A DNA stretch of 64,000 bases from Tubulanus polymorphus. Lineage: Eukaryota; Nemertea; Palaeonemertea; Tubulaniformes; Tubulanidae. The position numbers were made by a program, and so were the translations under genes. The notes under the pieces are model-generated. The model worked only from the letters and a program-made list of their open reading frames with translations, was not told the origin of the DNA and searched no databases. Each line of letters begins with the position of its first letter. Position 1 is the stretch's first letter. Of this stretch, positions 48,701 to 60,600 are shown in pieces. The stretch is from positions 8,240,275 through 8,304,274 of the forward strand of contig NC_134032.1 in assembly GCF_964204645.1 (NCBI RefSeq), given 5' to 3'.

Positions 48701-49581
48701 GTAATGTGTGTAAACCATTGGCGGATCCAGGGTCAGGTGCAACTTCAAAATAGGGTCAGGTGTAACTTCAAAATAGGGCGTATCAAGTAATTAAAACTGA
48801 AAAAGAATGCTCATCGGAAATAATTAACTCTTTTTTTGAAAATACTGAGAAAAGCTGATGAATTCAAACTTTTGAAGGTATCAGTTTGAAATACGTATTT
48901 CATTTTGTCGTAAAATCTGACATTTTTTGTAGGGGCGGTTTACACCCCATGCACCCTCTACCCCTGTAAAAACCATTTCATTCGCAAAGTGTATGAAAAT
49001 ACTTTGCATATGGTAATTAATGCAAATTCATGCAAAACCAAATTAAAAACTGTAGGAAGGGCTAGAGTTTGTGTAAAAGTTTCAGAAATAATTCTCTCAA
49101 ATATCTGAATGCCCCCTAGAAATCTTTCATTTCAAAATAACCAAATATTCTAAATTAGTAAATGATCTAATAATAGCCATATTTTCCATAATTCATGCGA
49201 CCCCAATCATGGCTCTCAATCCATTTAAGGCCTTCGCGACGCCTGTAGAAATTGTTCACCCATGATAATCTCTATTCCGTCACAAGATCTGGTGAAACTT
49301 TAGTTCTAGTAGCTACTAGTGGCTACTTCAAATTCGCTTTCTTAATGCAAAATGCCCCCAGTAATATGCGTTGACTGTGTTATAATTTCCCAACGCAGTT
49401 GATGCACAAATATTACATCATGAGCCATCGAAATCCTTGGATTCGTGCAACCTTATATCGAAAATAACTAGGGGAATTTTGATGTGCAAAATTTTTACTA
49501 GTCCTACTATTATCAAATTTCAGGACGTTGGCAGCGTTGCAAAGGGAGGCGACCAACTCGGCGTTGATTCCACAAAATTAA
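39708..49581 (+). CDS. MTMR9: Myotubularin-related protein 9, complete
   Basis: MTMR9 is a phosphoinositide-phosphatase homologue without activity. It binds and stimulates MTMR6 and MTMR8, which act on endosomal PI3P and PI(3,5)P2. Exons: 39708-39854, 41271-41430, 41968-42119, 42538-42666, 43589-43748, 44552-44656, 45998-46226, 47198-47336, 47778-47862, 48016-48085, 48435-48662 and 49524-49581. All junctions agree in phase, giving 553 residues (human MTMR9 is about 549). An N-terminal PH-GRAM domain ([20 protein letters not shown]) is followed by the myotubularin phosphatase fold ([25 protein letters not shown]). The active-site loop is HGSEGTDTT near residues 333-341 in place of CxxGxDR, so both the cysteine and the arginine are absent. 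A C-terminal coiled coil ([16 protein letters not shown]) ends [19 protein letters not shown], stop at 49579. The introns hold many MITEs. The neighbouring PRKCSH-like gene is divergent and ZC2HC1A convergent. Confidence 0.97.
40389..40441. repeat. Perfect palindrome, 26-bp arms, 1-nt centre
   Basis: cgtggtaataattaagatga begins an arm that is mirrored exactly around position 40415. It lies in MTMR9 intron 1, just upstream of the zinc-finger open frame at 40553. Confidence 0.92.
40553..41038 (+). mobile_element. BED/TTF-like zinc-finger frame, probable transposase fragment
   Basis: An open frame in MTMR9 intron 1 starting [15 protein letters not shown]. It has a CxxC...H...H zinc-binding pattern (YCVICKDQ ... 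[15 protein letters not shown]), then ECLPSYF, the layout found at the N-terminus of many hAT-type transposases and their domesticated relatives. After about residue 105 ([13 protein letters not shown]) it runs into a repeat-like sequence rich in gggggaggaccccc, so the frame is a fragment or a first exon. No DDE domain or hAT dimerisation region follows. Confidence 0.6.
42195..43520 (+). repeat. Dispersed 'aagatggctgcc...gacatcatcaaatta' units in MTMR9 introns
   Basis: Scattered imperfect units of about 70-90 bp read ttccagaaaagatggctgcc, taaatccccctatgacatc, atcaaattacccctat. Clusters are at 42195-42440, 43085-43215 and 43430-43520, and again at 44885-44945, 46655-46885 and 47030-47115. All follow the gene's own strand. 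Confidence 0.8.
42692..43020. mobile_element. CAGGGTGG-family MITE in MTMR9 intron 4
   Basis: 329 bp bounded by CAGGGTGGC and GGCCACCCTG, starting 25 bp after the exon 4 donor. The internal gaatagtctgg and acgtcaaggaataatcag blocks match the copies at 7579 and 9949. Confidence 0.85.
43811..44094. mobile_element. piggyBac-like MITE, family A, diverged copy
   Basis: The left end taaccctctcggttcatc and right end cactgaaaggcttaa are both mutated from the family ends. The internal caccgc dyad is expanded into three tandem copies (agtacaccgc...cagtgtag). Confidence 0.8.
44177..44353. repeat. Dispersed repeat with cctgagtttcatag / gtctatgaaaccggg ends
   Basis: The segment contains ccctagggataac, ggtggttgt and ggtttctcgttgtaac. 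It recurs in the opposite orientation at 58554-58730 in a ZC2HC1A intron. The ends are weakly inverted, as expected for a small MITE. Confidence 0.75.
45119..45443. mobile_element. CAGGGTGG-family MITE, worn copy
   Basis: Internal gtcggggaatttcg and the right end gtagccactctgg match the family; the left end is degraded to gcctggatatcggg. It directly abuts the family B piggyBac-like element that follows. Confidence 0.7.
45445..45932. mobile_element. piggyBac-like MITE, family B
   Basis: Second copy of the element at 11686-12154. It ends in attagcactcagg and ttgagtgctaatgggttaa and is alike through the middle (gatttgatgaggtgggccac). Confidence 0.85.
46291..46586. mobile_element. piggyBac-like MITE, family A, best-preserved copy
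   Basis: 296 bp bounded by TTAACCCTTTCAGTGC and GCACTGAAAGGGTTAA, a perfect 16-bp inverted repeat including the TTAA target. Internal dyads include caccgcagcgcggtg and cactgcactgcggtg. It lies in MTMR9 intron 7. Confidence 0.93.
46872..47043. mobile_element. Hairpin element with 14-bp flanking repeats, in MTMR9 intron 7
   Basis: The insert 46886-47029 starts taaatgtaaaatcccac and its inverse gtgggattttacattta ends at 47005. Inner arms ggtggttcctacttcagtc and gactgatgaagg...ggaaccacc pair imperfectly. A 24-nt tail follows. Flanks tcatcaagttaccc and tcatcaaattaccc (46872-46885, 47030-47043) are a direct repeat with one difference. The flanking dispersed unit reads continuously once the insert is left out. 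It is related to the hairpin at 13785-14007. Confidence 0.8.
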
Positions 49582-50817
49582 GATCAGCGGACCACCGCAA
49601 TACGAGGGGCAACTCGCACAAGACAAAACGTTACGATCAAATTCTGCCGCATTTCTACTTAGATAGGACTTACTTAAGCGGGGGAAGTCCGCACTTTCTC
49701 ATACATAATTGTAGTTGAAGTACGTACTTGTGTTGTGATAACTAACTGGCTGTTTGTCGTTATTAGTTAGCTCATTATTATATTGTCCCAGTTTTTACGT
49801 GATAGGTGAATGATCCCTTCGTAGATAAGTACGTACTTTTCGGGAGTGAGTGAGTGGTGTTTTTCGAATACCAATTCATTTGAACAAACAAACTTCATTG
49901 ATGGTTGTGAGTCTGAAATATTTCCTTGAATGAACGATACCTGGATTTCATACATGTATTATGTGTCAATTCGGCTCCGGTTTTGTTAACATAGGGGACG
50001 AAGGGTTTGGTACCTTAGGTTACAAATTGACTTCCTCCGCGATAAAAGAATTTGTACCAACTAGAAATCAAAGAATTTTAGACCTTTGCTTGTCTATAAA
50101 TTTTCTGCAACCGTGATTTTGTCCGTAGGGTTACTAGTAGATGAGTAAATTTGCACTCAATGGACCTGCGCTTGACAAATTATAGAACAGTAGACCCTGT
50201 TTAATCCATATTGTTCGGAAACATTGAAATCTACCTGGTTTACGAGAAGACTATGTCTTACTTCAGTTACTGTAAAGGTGGATGGTTATCCAGCTGAAAA
50301 CATGGATTAAGCTAGGGCTGGAAATTTTTAAAAGATTTGTCCACCGACCTCAAAATACATTTGAAAGAGATTACTGTTTCTGTTTTTGTATTGTTATTAG
50401 AATTTTATTGTAAATATTCTTAATTTAAGTTGAGGCCTAGCTTTACAGACCGGTCAAGACAACTTGGATCTAGACGTTCTACATCCAAGTTGTCTTCGTA
50501 GAATTGGTTGATGGGTCTAATATCTGAACCTGTCTGTGAATTGATTATTAGCAACTGAACCAAAATTTAACTTGATAAGGTTTTCCCGTATTTGGGGCCT
50601 CAGCGAGAAATATCTTTCTATCTTAAGAATTCCAAAGGGATATCGCAATGACTCTACAGTTGGTCCACTAGGTGGCAACAGTGTGTATTTGGACAACAAA
50701 TTTCTTCTTGAATTGAGTTGAAATCTATCCATAATTCTGTGAATGAAAATTGTGCTCCAGAGGTCATGTGTGTGACATCATAGCTTGTTTGCAAACCAGT
50801 GGTGCCGACTCGCAATA
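49582..50817. other. MTMR9 3' flank
   Basis: Probably part of the MTMR9 3' untranslated region. It contains a hairpin, aagacaacttggat near 50458 against atccaagttgtctt near 50486, inside a pair of acagaccggtc/gaacctgtctgt ends. It also contains a worn taatcc-type MITE near 50192-50320. No other gene seen. Confidence 0.45.
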
Positions 50818-50999
50818 CAGGGGAACCTCATTATACCAAACTCGGATATAACGATTATGAACCTAGATCTTTATTCCAAATAAGAAAATTTTTTCTAATT
50901 AACAATTTCAATTATTTAATGAATTTAAAGAAACTAGCAGTTGTTACAAACATATTTTCTGGTCCCCTGGAGTTCTTTGTAACGAGGTTCCACCGTCCA
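50818..50999. mobile_element. pogo/Tc1-like MITE
   Basis: The left end TA-caggggaacctcattatacc and right end ttgtaacgaggttccaccg are inverted copies of the family end caggggaacctcgttataac. Confidence 0.75.
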
Positions 51000-51165
51000 C
51001 AAAAAATAATCAGGGGATTCAAAAACTTCCGACGGTCCATCGCGTAAATCCCTTAATGTCATGTTTGCCGACCAATTTATATGGCGTAGTCAAGTTGGAA
51101 AACCACATGGCTGCAAGACCTCTATATCTGAACCCTTGAATCAATCATGAGTTTATCACGAGATA

Positions 51166-51321
51166 CAGTGAAATCTGCTTAATCCGGAGTTTGGTCTAAA
51201 CCGGACAATATTTGCAGTTCATTTGTTGTTCATTAATATACAAGAAAATGACGTTTAATCCGGATTTCGGGTAAACCGGATGAATATGTTGGTCCCAAAT
51301 GATCCGAATTAAGCGGATTAT
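51166..51321. mobile_element. TA-flanked MITE, taatccgga family
   Basis: The left end is TA-cagtgaaatctgcttaatcc; the right end is gaattaagcggattatac, its diverged inverse. Internal taaaccggat/taatccggat repeats. Related ends occur near 14738-14808 and 28844-28912, each finishing tttgactgta. Confidence 0.7.
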
Positions 51322-51339
51322 ACTTTAGGATTTGCCTTA

Positions 51340-52560
51340 TATTATTTCTCATGTGGTAGGCTTAAAATCTAGTTGAAAGTTAACTAAAAATTAACAGAAT
51401 TTTCCTTTCGATGCTCACACCGTTTAGTGGGATAGCAGCTGGTGGTCCTCATTGGGGGTTGATGATATATCCAGGAATGAAAGGTTGCCTCTCTTTAGTC
51501 TACCCTAACCTTTCCATTGTATTCAAGTCATTGAGGTAACTTTTCATACCTAGATACATCAAAAATCATCGTTGTGGTTCAGAGGGGTTGTTATTGTGTA
51601 ATTTAATATCTAGTCATTAGAAAATTATTATAAAAAATATGTTATTGTGAAATATGAAATAAATTCTTATCGATATCAAAACACATTCTCGGTTGTTGTT
51701 GTCCGTGTAAAGGATTTTGAAGTTTAATTGTATCCAATGAAAGGACGATTAATAGAGCAAGCGACAATGGTTCTTGTCTCAGGCTTGTACTCTGAAATTA
51801 CCATTACCTTTTGTATATGTAGTATCTAGGTCCAATAGCTAAATTTTGTCAAGACAACTTTCAGTTTCTGAATTTTGACCCCATTCTAGGAGGTCGCCTT
51901 CAAGGTCATGTCACTGAAACCCAGTTATAGCGCCTAGTTCTGTTGTTGGGTGGCGCACCATACTAAAATTGTACAGACGTTTCATTAAGATGGACCCACT
52001 AAGGAAGCTAACCACACGCACAGACCCGCAGGCATACACACAAACCAGGGTTGTATTTAGCAGGAGTTTGCCCCTCCCCAGAGATTTTGGTAAAGTGCCT
52101 TTTTTACAAATATTGCCTTTTTTGGGTTTCTCTGCCCCCTCAAATTAAAATGCTACGTTCAGCCCTGCATACTTCTATGAGAATAAGGGTGTCGGGGAAG
52201 CCTGAGAACAAAAAATTGATAACTCAAATCAATGATTTATTTACAATAATCTTTTATTCTTTCATTTGTTTGTAAAAACACAGAATCTCTAACAAAAATA
52301 ACTAGGTCACATATACATGCCATGAAAATAACTAGGTCATATGTAGTACATATGCTATCGGCGCGAAGGCACATGATCTGGCATGCACATGTTAATGACA
52401 TGTACTGATGATAAATACCGGTAGGTCATATCGAACACATACTCGGCGCATGAAATCTGAAATTGATTTACACGTACATCTGACATGTACATGTAGTTCT
52501 ATCAGCGCATGACATGCACATGTATGTGCACACATAAGGACGGAGACATGATAAATACAG
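51340..52560. other. Intergenic stretch with small repeats
   Basis: Contains a likely small MITE at 52045-52170 (ends cagggttgtatttagca and tgctacgttcagccctg) and a region at 52290-52560 rich in acatgtac/catgcacatgt motifs, similar to 59430-59830. No gene was recognised. Confidence 0.5.
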
Positions 52561-52928
52561 TATTTTCTCAGGTTTTTCTCGGACGTATTTTCCTTACAAC
52601 AATTTCAAGCAGAAAATCAAGCAGATATGAAAATCCTCAACTCGAAAGTTGATATGAAGCCTTATAGATTTTTAAAGAAAAGCCCTAGATTTACAAGGCG
52701 CATAGATTTTACAGGGCAGAATCCCAACCTCACACCCGTCGCTTCCCTAGACACCACCCTACTCCCCATACCCCACCACGAGTGCCACCATACCCCCTTT
52801 CTATTCTCTATACCAGTCGCTTTAGTAAACTGTCAGAGATTTGAATTTTGAAACTTCTCCCACAAATTCTACCCAAAAAGGTAATTCACGTCTGGAGCAT
52901 TTTCTATTTCGAGGGTTTGCATTAAATA

Positions 52929-53414
52929 CACTGGAACCATGTTACAATGAACTGCTAGGGACCTGAAAATCTGTTTGTTACAACCGGTTGTTGTATTCAG
53001 TGTGAAATCGAATAAATCGTCCCACTTAGGACATAATTTGTTTTCAGCTGTAATAGCTGATAAATTGTTACTGGTATATCTGTCTGTATAACGAGCAGGA
53101 GCTGATCCAGAGCTCATCTTGTATGAGCACCCGATGAAAAGGGCACAATAATTATTAAAAGAGGCACTATCTACGAGTAACGATGTCTGGTGGCCCTCCC
53201 CCGCGAACATTTAAAAAAATAAAACCCTGCAGATGCAATTTCCAAGAATTTGAGCTCGTTTGAAACATGAAAAATATATGAGTAGCCTTTGGACGTCCTC
53301 GGGTTGTACCGAAATTTTTGACGGGAATGATTTTCGGGGCCAAGTGAAAATCTGGAGGGTAGCACGTGCCCCCAGGTGCTACCTCCTGGATCCACGCCTG
53401 ACGAGGTTCCAGTG
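52929..53414. mobile_element. pogo/Tc1-like MITE with TA duplication
   Basis: 486 bp between TA dinucleotides, with ends cactggaaccatgttacaat and acgaggttccagtg. The middle holds fragments of other repeats (aaaagggcac; tcctggatccacgcctg). Confidence 0.8.
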
Positions 53415-53616
53415 TATCTATGACATTTTCAAAAATAGTGAAATTTTAACGCCGGTTACTCACCACTGGCATCAGAATTAAAATTCAAACATACAAATTT
53501 GTCATTATGACAAACGCAAAGAGATGCTTTCAAAGTAAAATCAGTCGAACCCGCTAAATTCGCAATTGTTTCAGACTGACAAAATCTATAAAATAGACCT
53601 CTATGAAGCCTTAACA

Positions 53617-54527
53617 CAGCGGAACCTCGTTATAACGAACTTGGCTTATAGCAGACTTCAATCAAATTATTGGTATACAACAAACAGATTCACCCCATGT
53701 CCACCAGCACCCCACACCTGCTTGCCGAAATAACACCTGGATCCTCCAGTTTCACCAAAAATTCAGATGCAAAATTTTGGTTTAATCACTATTGGTTGTT
53801 ACTTCATGTTTCAATCAGGGGCTGCAGTTGCTCAAAGGTTGGTAAGAGTTAACCAGTGGATAGTTGGCATAGTGACAATTAGAACGTCATTGTTACTATG
53901 GTATTTATCCATCAGTTATCTTCAAACAACTATTGAGCAACTGACCACGGGACAAAAATTTGACCTTAAGCGTGTTAAGCTTTTCATAAAACCGGACCCT
54001 GAAATTAATCAGGGTTTCCAGTGGTAAGGCCAGGATAAAAAGAAGTACGAAAAAGGACTTTTTCGGCAATTTTAGACCCAAAAAGAGGGACTTTTTCACT
54101 CGGAAAGAGGTACTTTCCAGTAAAATAAGGGCCCATAAGGGAGCATTTTGACAATGCCTTTGCCGAAATACTAGTCGTGTAGACCAGTCATACATTTCAG
54201 GGTAATTCCATAACACTTTCCTGTATATTCAATATTACTGACAATTTAATTACCAGGTCCGAGTAATAAAATACTTCAACGGTTGAATTCACACCAAAAT
54301 TGCGCGTGAAAATACATAAAAATTAGATTTGGAAGGACTTTTTTATCAAAAGGAAGGACTTAAGAGTCAAAAAGAAGAACAAAGATGATGTTTGTCCAAA
54401 CTTTTTCCAAAAGAAGGGACAAAGGACTTGGAAGGACTGCTGGAAACCCTGTTAATATAGTTTCATACTGGTTAAGTTCTAATGAACAGGTTTTCTGTAA
54501 GTTCGTTGTAATAACGAAGTTCCGCTG
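53617..54527. mobile_element. pogo/Tc1-like element carrying a nested insertion
   Basis: Ends cagcggaacctcgttataac and gttgtaataacgaagttccg are inverted copies; the right end is followed by TA. A second element occupies 54010-54451, so the original was about 470 bp. Open frames inside resemble no transposase. Confidence 0.8.
54010..54451. mobile_element. CAGGGTTTCCAG element nested in the pogo-like element
   Basis: Ends cagggtttccag and ctggaaaccctg are perfect inverses, flanked by the direct repeat ttaat (54005-54009, 54452-54456). The interior repeats aaaggactt and aagaagggac on both strands. Confidence 0.8.
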
Positions 54528-54657
54528 TATTTAGAAAAAAAAAAGTTCATAATTTTTCCGGCCGCCTTTTGAGCACAATACGGCGGGTATCGAAAATTCA
54601 TCGTGAATAGGGAGTTTACATAAAAATCGACGAAAGCGACAGTTTTCTCTCACGCCT

Positions 54658-57600
54658 CTAGACGTCGAGTACCATGCGTTTAACGCCGCATTCGCAGCAG
54701 AATTTGGCGTTCGTCACCGGGTAGCGCGTACCGCATTCGTGGCAGAATTTCGCCGCGCTGGCGATGCGCCCGTTCACTTTACTGTGGTAGTTGTTGTTCG
54801 TCGCGGCGGTAGAATGGTACTGGTCGTCGTGGTGACGGGTTCTGGCGCCTCGCCCACTGCTCGGAGGCGATGGTGTATAAGGACTTCCGGTTCTGAAAAT
54901 AAAAGTTGTTTAAGAAAATTACAATTTCGACGAAAACTCCAGATATTTTCAACATTTTAAGAATTTTTTCAATAGACTTTACTCCATAATCATAATTTAT
55001 CCAAATATTCATTTATGCAAAGTGTATGAAAATTCATACAGGTATCTAAATAAAAAATGTATTCATATGTATTTAAATAAACTACACGTGGCAGTGCACT
55101 ATTGCAGAGAGTCTAATGATGTATCCAGGATATCAAAATTCCTATGAGTGAGGAACGACATCATGAGTCTCATGATGTCGTCACGTTCAAATCCCTGTGA
55201 AGGAGGAACACGACAGCCTCGTGATGCCATCAGGTTAAAATTCCTGTGAGGTAGGAACGTGACAGTGTCTTAAAGTTAAAATTCCTGTGAGGCAGGCATG
55301 TGACAGTTTCATAAAGTTCAAATCCCTGTGAAGGAGGAATGTGACATGATGCCATCAGGTTTTAATCCCTGCCAATTCAATGCGTAATAGCGTCTAGCAA
55401 TGTCATGTTCTAATTCCTGCAGGGGAGGGTGTTCCAGTATCTAACAATCAAATAGTAAGGATAGGTGCATGGTATTATGACGAAAAATGTGTGTATGAAG
55501 TTAAAGCGAATAGTAGCAGGCTGTGGAAGGTGAGGAAAACGATAGGATAATAGAAGAAAGTGCGCGCAGCAGGGTCACTAAAGTGCTGAGACACAAAAAA
55601 AAACAGCAAATCATTTGTGAGAAATTTAGTACATAGGCTATGTATAACAACACGCAACACTCAGTGGAATGGTTAAAACTCACATAGAACTTCTATCACT
55701 GTTCAGCAGCAAGAAAAAAACATATCAAATCTACTAAAAATTCGAGTTAGACAGATGTGGATCTCACCGGGTGCTATGTGCATTTAACAGAGCATCGGGC
55801 AAAATCTGCAGCTCTTAGCAAGTTTACAGTTTCCAGCAAAAAAAGGTTATTCTGGCAATGGCAAGCACCAGAGAAAATATAGTTGTTTAAAGATGCTATT
55901 TAGGGCCATAACAGCGTCATATTTTCACAATTTTTGGACAAAATCATGCCCTTGGTTTGACAGAAGTTGTCTTTATATTAAAGGGTTCACTTTTGATTGT
56001 CTTACGGAGACCTGAAATAAGACCTCTCACGGATAGAGCCCTTGTTGAGGTCCATTTCATCAAAATTGGGTTTGGAAGTCATTCAGGGATCAGACTGATG
56101 AACTCAGGATTTTTTTCACACCCTTACAATTAGCTTTTCCCACAAGAAAATACCAGGACTTTTCAAATTTTTTTCACATTCCTTCACGAAAACACCAGCA
56201 GTTTTGAGTTACTTACCGATCATAAGCTGGACAGATAAAACTAAAATTTTCTTAAATTTGAACACAGCCAGTGCATAAATTCTGAGCTCCACAGTATTAC
56301 ACTTAAGCATAAAAAGATGAAAATACTAATGCAGTTATTTTCTTAAATTTTTCACATTTTGATGATTTTTTCAGTTTTTCGTACAATTCTTTAAGCAGAC
56401 ATTCATTTTCACAATCAATTCATTCATTTACATCAATCTGACCCCTGGTTTGGTTTGTGGAAGCAGCAGCAGCACAGTGGTAGCACGGGTTATAAGATCT
56501 CTAAGGCGCGCTTGAAAATTTAAAAAAAACTAGTTCGAAATCCTAATTTATACTCACAAGATAATCTAAAATCTGCGATTTCCACCTTTTCTATATTACG
56601 TAGAGGAACAATGATTTAAGCGACTGAAAAACCCACACCCTCCCCGACCCAAACACCCTATAGGCCTACAGTGGAACCTCGTTCATACGAATCTTGAGAG
56701 CAAACGTGAAATTGTCGTATTCAACGGGTTTCGTATTATCCAAATCTTGAATGATATATGTTAGCTGGGACATGCGGAACGGGTTTCGTCTTCAACAGAA
56801 TATCAACGAGGTTCAACTGTACATGGTACAGAGGGTAGGGGGGAACTGGGACACCGTTAAATTTGGAGAAAAAAATTCTTCTGATTTGAATTTTTTTTTT
56901 AAGGAGAACTTTTAACTACTACAGCCTATTTTAGACAAAATTTTGAAGTACTTTTTCAATATCAATTGAAACATGATATTGGTTAATTCTATTGATGAAA
57001 AATCAACTGGTTCCGCAGTTCTAATTTGAGTTGAAGAGTTATCTTAAAATGAGTTCAATTTCTATCACATGGATAAATCAAATTTTCGAACATAAACTCA
57101 GGGCTCAGTTTCATGAAGGATGAACTCCTAAACCAATTTAAGATAAACTTGAAATATTGACGAAACTCGATAATGAGATCAAACTTTTTTGTGAAACTGA
57201 ACCCTGCTGATCTTGAACTGTGAAACAAAGTGGACCCATTCGCTTTTCAAAATTAAGTCCCAACTTCAGAATCCCAGAAGCAATTCTACAGCCGCGTCAC
57301 ACAAGCATTTTTGGTCCGGGCCATATTGGTCAGCAAAAACTGTTCACACGGGGGCCAAACCAAACCAAATATGTCCAACCAAGCCCAAGCCAAACTTAAG
57401 CACGGGTCATATTATTGCCAGTGAATTGCAACTGGTTCCAGAAGTGACTCACTCCGCTTTGTTTATGCATTGTTTAGTACTGAGTGAGTGGTTTCCGTGT
57501 CTCATTAGGCACGGGTCAAATTTTACTCGGGCCTGATCCCTGCCAAATCAGCCATCAATCAATGGGGATTATAAAGCAAATGCATCATTTTCAATCACTT

Positions 57601-60600
57601 CGGCGATTTGGGTACAAAATGGTTAGATAGTGTTATATGTGACAGGTGCGTCGTACCTAGCTGGTGATAGATGAGGCAATGAATCGCTTGAATTATACCT
57701 ATTACTCCCCATTCCCGCACCGCTGCCACCATACATGTCCTTCTTGGCCGCTTCGTAGACCTGGGGATTGCGACCGGTTCTCATCGGTCGTCCATAGCTG
57801 TCCGTCTGTCGAGAGAATAGATACATCGACATGTCTTAAACCTTGGAAAATCGAAACGCTAAAATATTATCATTGATAGTCTCAATACACCGAAATGTTT
57901 TAGAAAATGAAGCTCATATTGTTATCCTTTCTGTGGATTTTAGGGTGCTAAAAGTCAATTAGAGTCTTAAAACATTGATAGTCTCAAAACATTGAAATAT
58001 TTTACTCGAATTAGAAAATAAAGCTTATATTGTTACCGCTTCTATGGATTTTAGAGCGTTGAGAGTCAATGAGAGTCTTAATACATAGTCTTAAAACGTT
58101 GATAATCTCAAAACATTGAAAGCCCTAAATCTTTGAGAGTTTTGTGGTTTAATACATTAAACATTGAACGTCTTGAAACATCACGAGTCTCTAAACATTA
58201 AGTCATAAAACATTGAGAGTGATAGTCTAAAAACATTACACGTCATAAAACATGAAGTCATAAAAGAATAGAGTCTTAAAGGCTGTCTATAAGGCTATAA
58301 AGTGGCTGTGAAGCAACAATTAAGCCATCAATTGAAAATTTGATGACAATATCCAAGGCCTCCAAGTTTTGCCTCTTTTTTTATGTAGCTTGCACTGGAT
58401 TTAACACTTACAGCCATCGTTCCGGTGCTTGTTGATTTTTTCATGTTTTTACTGCCATATCCACCTGGCCCGTACGCGCCACCGCCCGCGCCAAAACCTC
58501 CTGAAATGTTCAACAACCCTGATGTTATTCATGGTACTTTTAAAAACCTGGGCCCGGTTTCATAGACTGAGTATCGAAGTTATCCCTAGGGATAACTCCT
58601 AAATCTGGGTAACAACCACCATAGTAACAATGGAAACCATGGTTAAACTGACGAATTTCAAAATATTCCCAGGCATTATTTTTCTTCCACATCTATTAAA
58701 CCCAACCCAGATGTTTACAGTGATGTCAAAAAATTTAACTAAAAAGGTTAAGAAAATTAAAAATGAATGCTGCAGTAGGACTAGTGACTAGCATACTGAG
58801 AACTAGTAAAGTAAAATAAGCGCATGGGTGTCACCAGAGTTTTTTGATGGGGGTCGGATTTCCTAAGAACGCGACTCCATATGCGCACCAAGATGATCCT
58901 CCAGCAGACCCAGCTTGCAGACCCTACCCCAAAGAAATTTGAAACTTTGGTGTCGCAGAAACACATTTTCTAAGCTTTTACCATGGAATTATGACATACA
59001 TTGTCAGATGCATAGCAACTTGGAACTTCGATTTCAAAAAGGGTCGGTATTCGCATCTGCGCCTCCGCCCAGCTGGTGACGCCTATGGGTTCCCCTGTGT
59101 AGTTTACCTGCTGGTGAGGAAGTCTGTCCGTGTTTCTGACTAGAAGCTGATCTGACTGACCCAGCTGACCTTACTGCACTACCTACACACGCATAGAACG
59201 GCAGAAGAAATGAAATAACGAAGCAAAGCTGAGAAAATAACCACATAAAGAGCCGGTTTTATGAACCAGATTTAACTTCGATACTGTTTTATAATTCATG
59301 ACTACGTTCAAACCGGTTTATAAAACACCAAGCCTTAAGAGGTTATTAATTACTAGTATTATTGAAGCAGATAGCATCAATTGCTAAGTAATTGAATAAA
59401 TAGGAACTAAAAGAGTCTAAAAATATTTACACTGTACATGTATTGAGAACATTTACATGTTTTGATCAATATGTACGTATGCATATTACGGTACAGAACA
59501 GTTCAAGAAATCTTGGGCAATGAAATAGACCGCTCATTGAAGGGTTTGCGGCCAGGGTCTGTGTGTTGGCACGAGTTTCAGCCGGCCGCAATCATGCCCT
59601 GTCAAGTGAGGATGGTTCATTCACTGAGCATCATGCACGTACGCGTACAGAACAGTACAAGTGATAAACATGTAAATGTGAGAAATTTACATGTACAGGA
59701 ACCTGTGCATATACGGAACAACATATGCGTAAGTTACAGAATAACATGTAAAAAATAACATGTTAATGTACACTGTACAAGTTTATGTTCAGAATAATGT
59801 GTACATACTTGTACAGCACAGTACATGTTTAACTACAGTAATTTAATAAGTGAAGATTTAGTACTGACCAGTTCGTCCAGCAGGCGGAGGCCGAGAACCG
59901 TTTGGACTGGTGTCCTGTGTTTTTTTACTCGGTAACGGAGCTTTGTACTGAAAATGAAAATAGACGAAATTGCTGGTTGAAAAATTCGCTCCCTTCTCTC
60001 TATTTCTGCTCCCCTTTTGCATTGCCTCCGCTCTCTTGACCCCCTGTCGACGTGATTTACCTTTTTGCGCGCGTCGAATTTAGCCTTCTCGTTCGCGTTG
60101 ACGACCGGACGTTTGGATAATCGTTCGCTTTGTTCCTTGCAGAACGTGATGTGTCGCTCGGCAGCAGTTTCGTTAAACCGTCGATTACAATACATACACT
60201 GCACATAATCTGTGCATGAAAGAAAAATATAGAAATAAATAACCTCATAGGGAGATTAACAAGTGATGTAGTATGGGGATTTATTGAGGTGGCCTTCTTC
60301 TCTAAAATGGTTATAATCACCAAATCAACTAGATCATGGTGTATGGGGATGTATGGAGGTACCTGTATTCATATTTTCAGGAAATGCTTATCGGAATGAT
60401 TGGTTTCCAGGGGTACTAGGTTGATAAATTCTAAAAATCTCAGTCTTAGGGGGTACAATAATTTGAGGGTGTCATAGGGGATCTTTATGTGGAGCAAGGT
60501 GATTATGTCGGGAGGCAGATCTGGAAGGGCCGATAATGGTAATTGATGATGTCATATTGGGATTTATGGAGGCAGTCATCTTGTTTGGTTAGTATCTAAG

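Noticed and set aside
53670-54027. Two overlapping frames inside the pogo-like element as a possible transposase
   Set aside because: No DDE or CENP-B-like motif and much too short.
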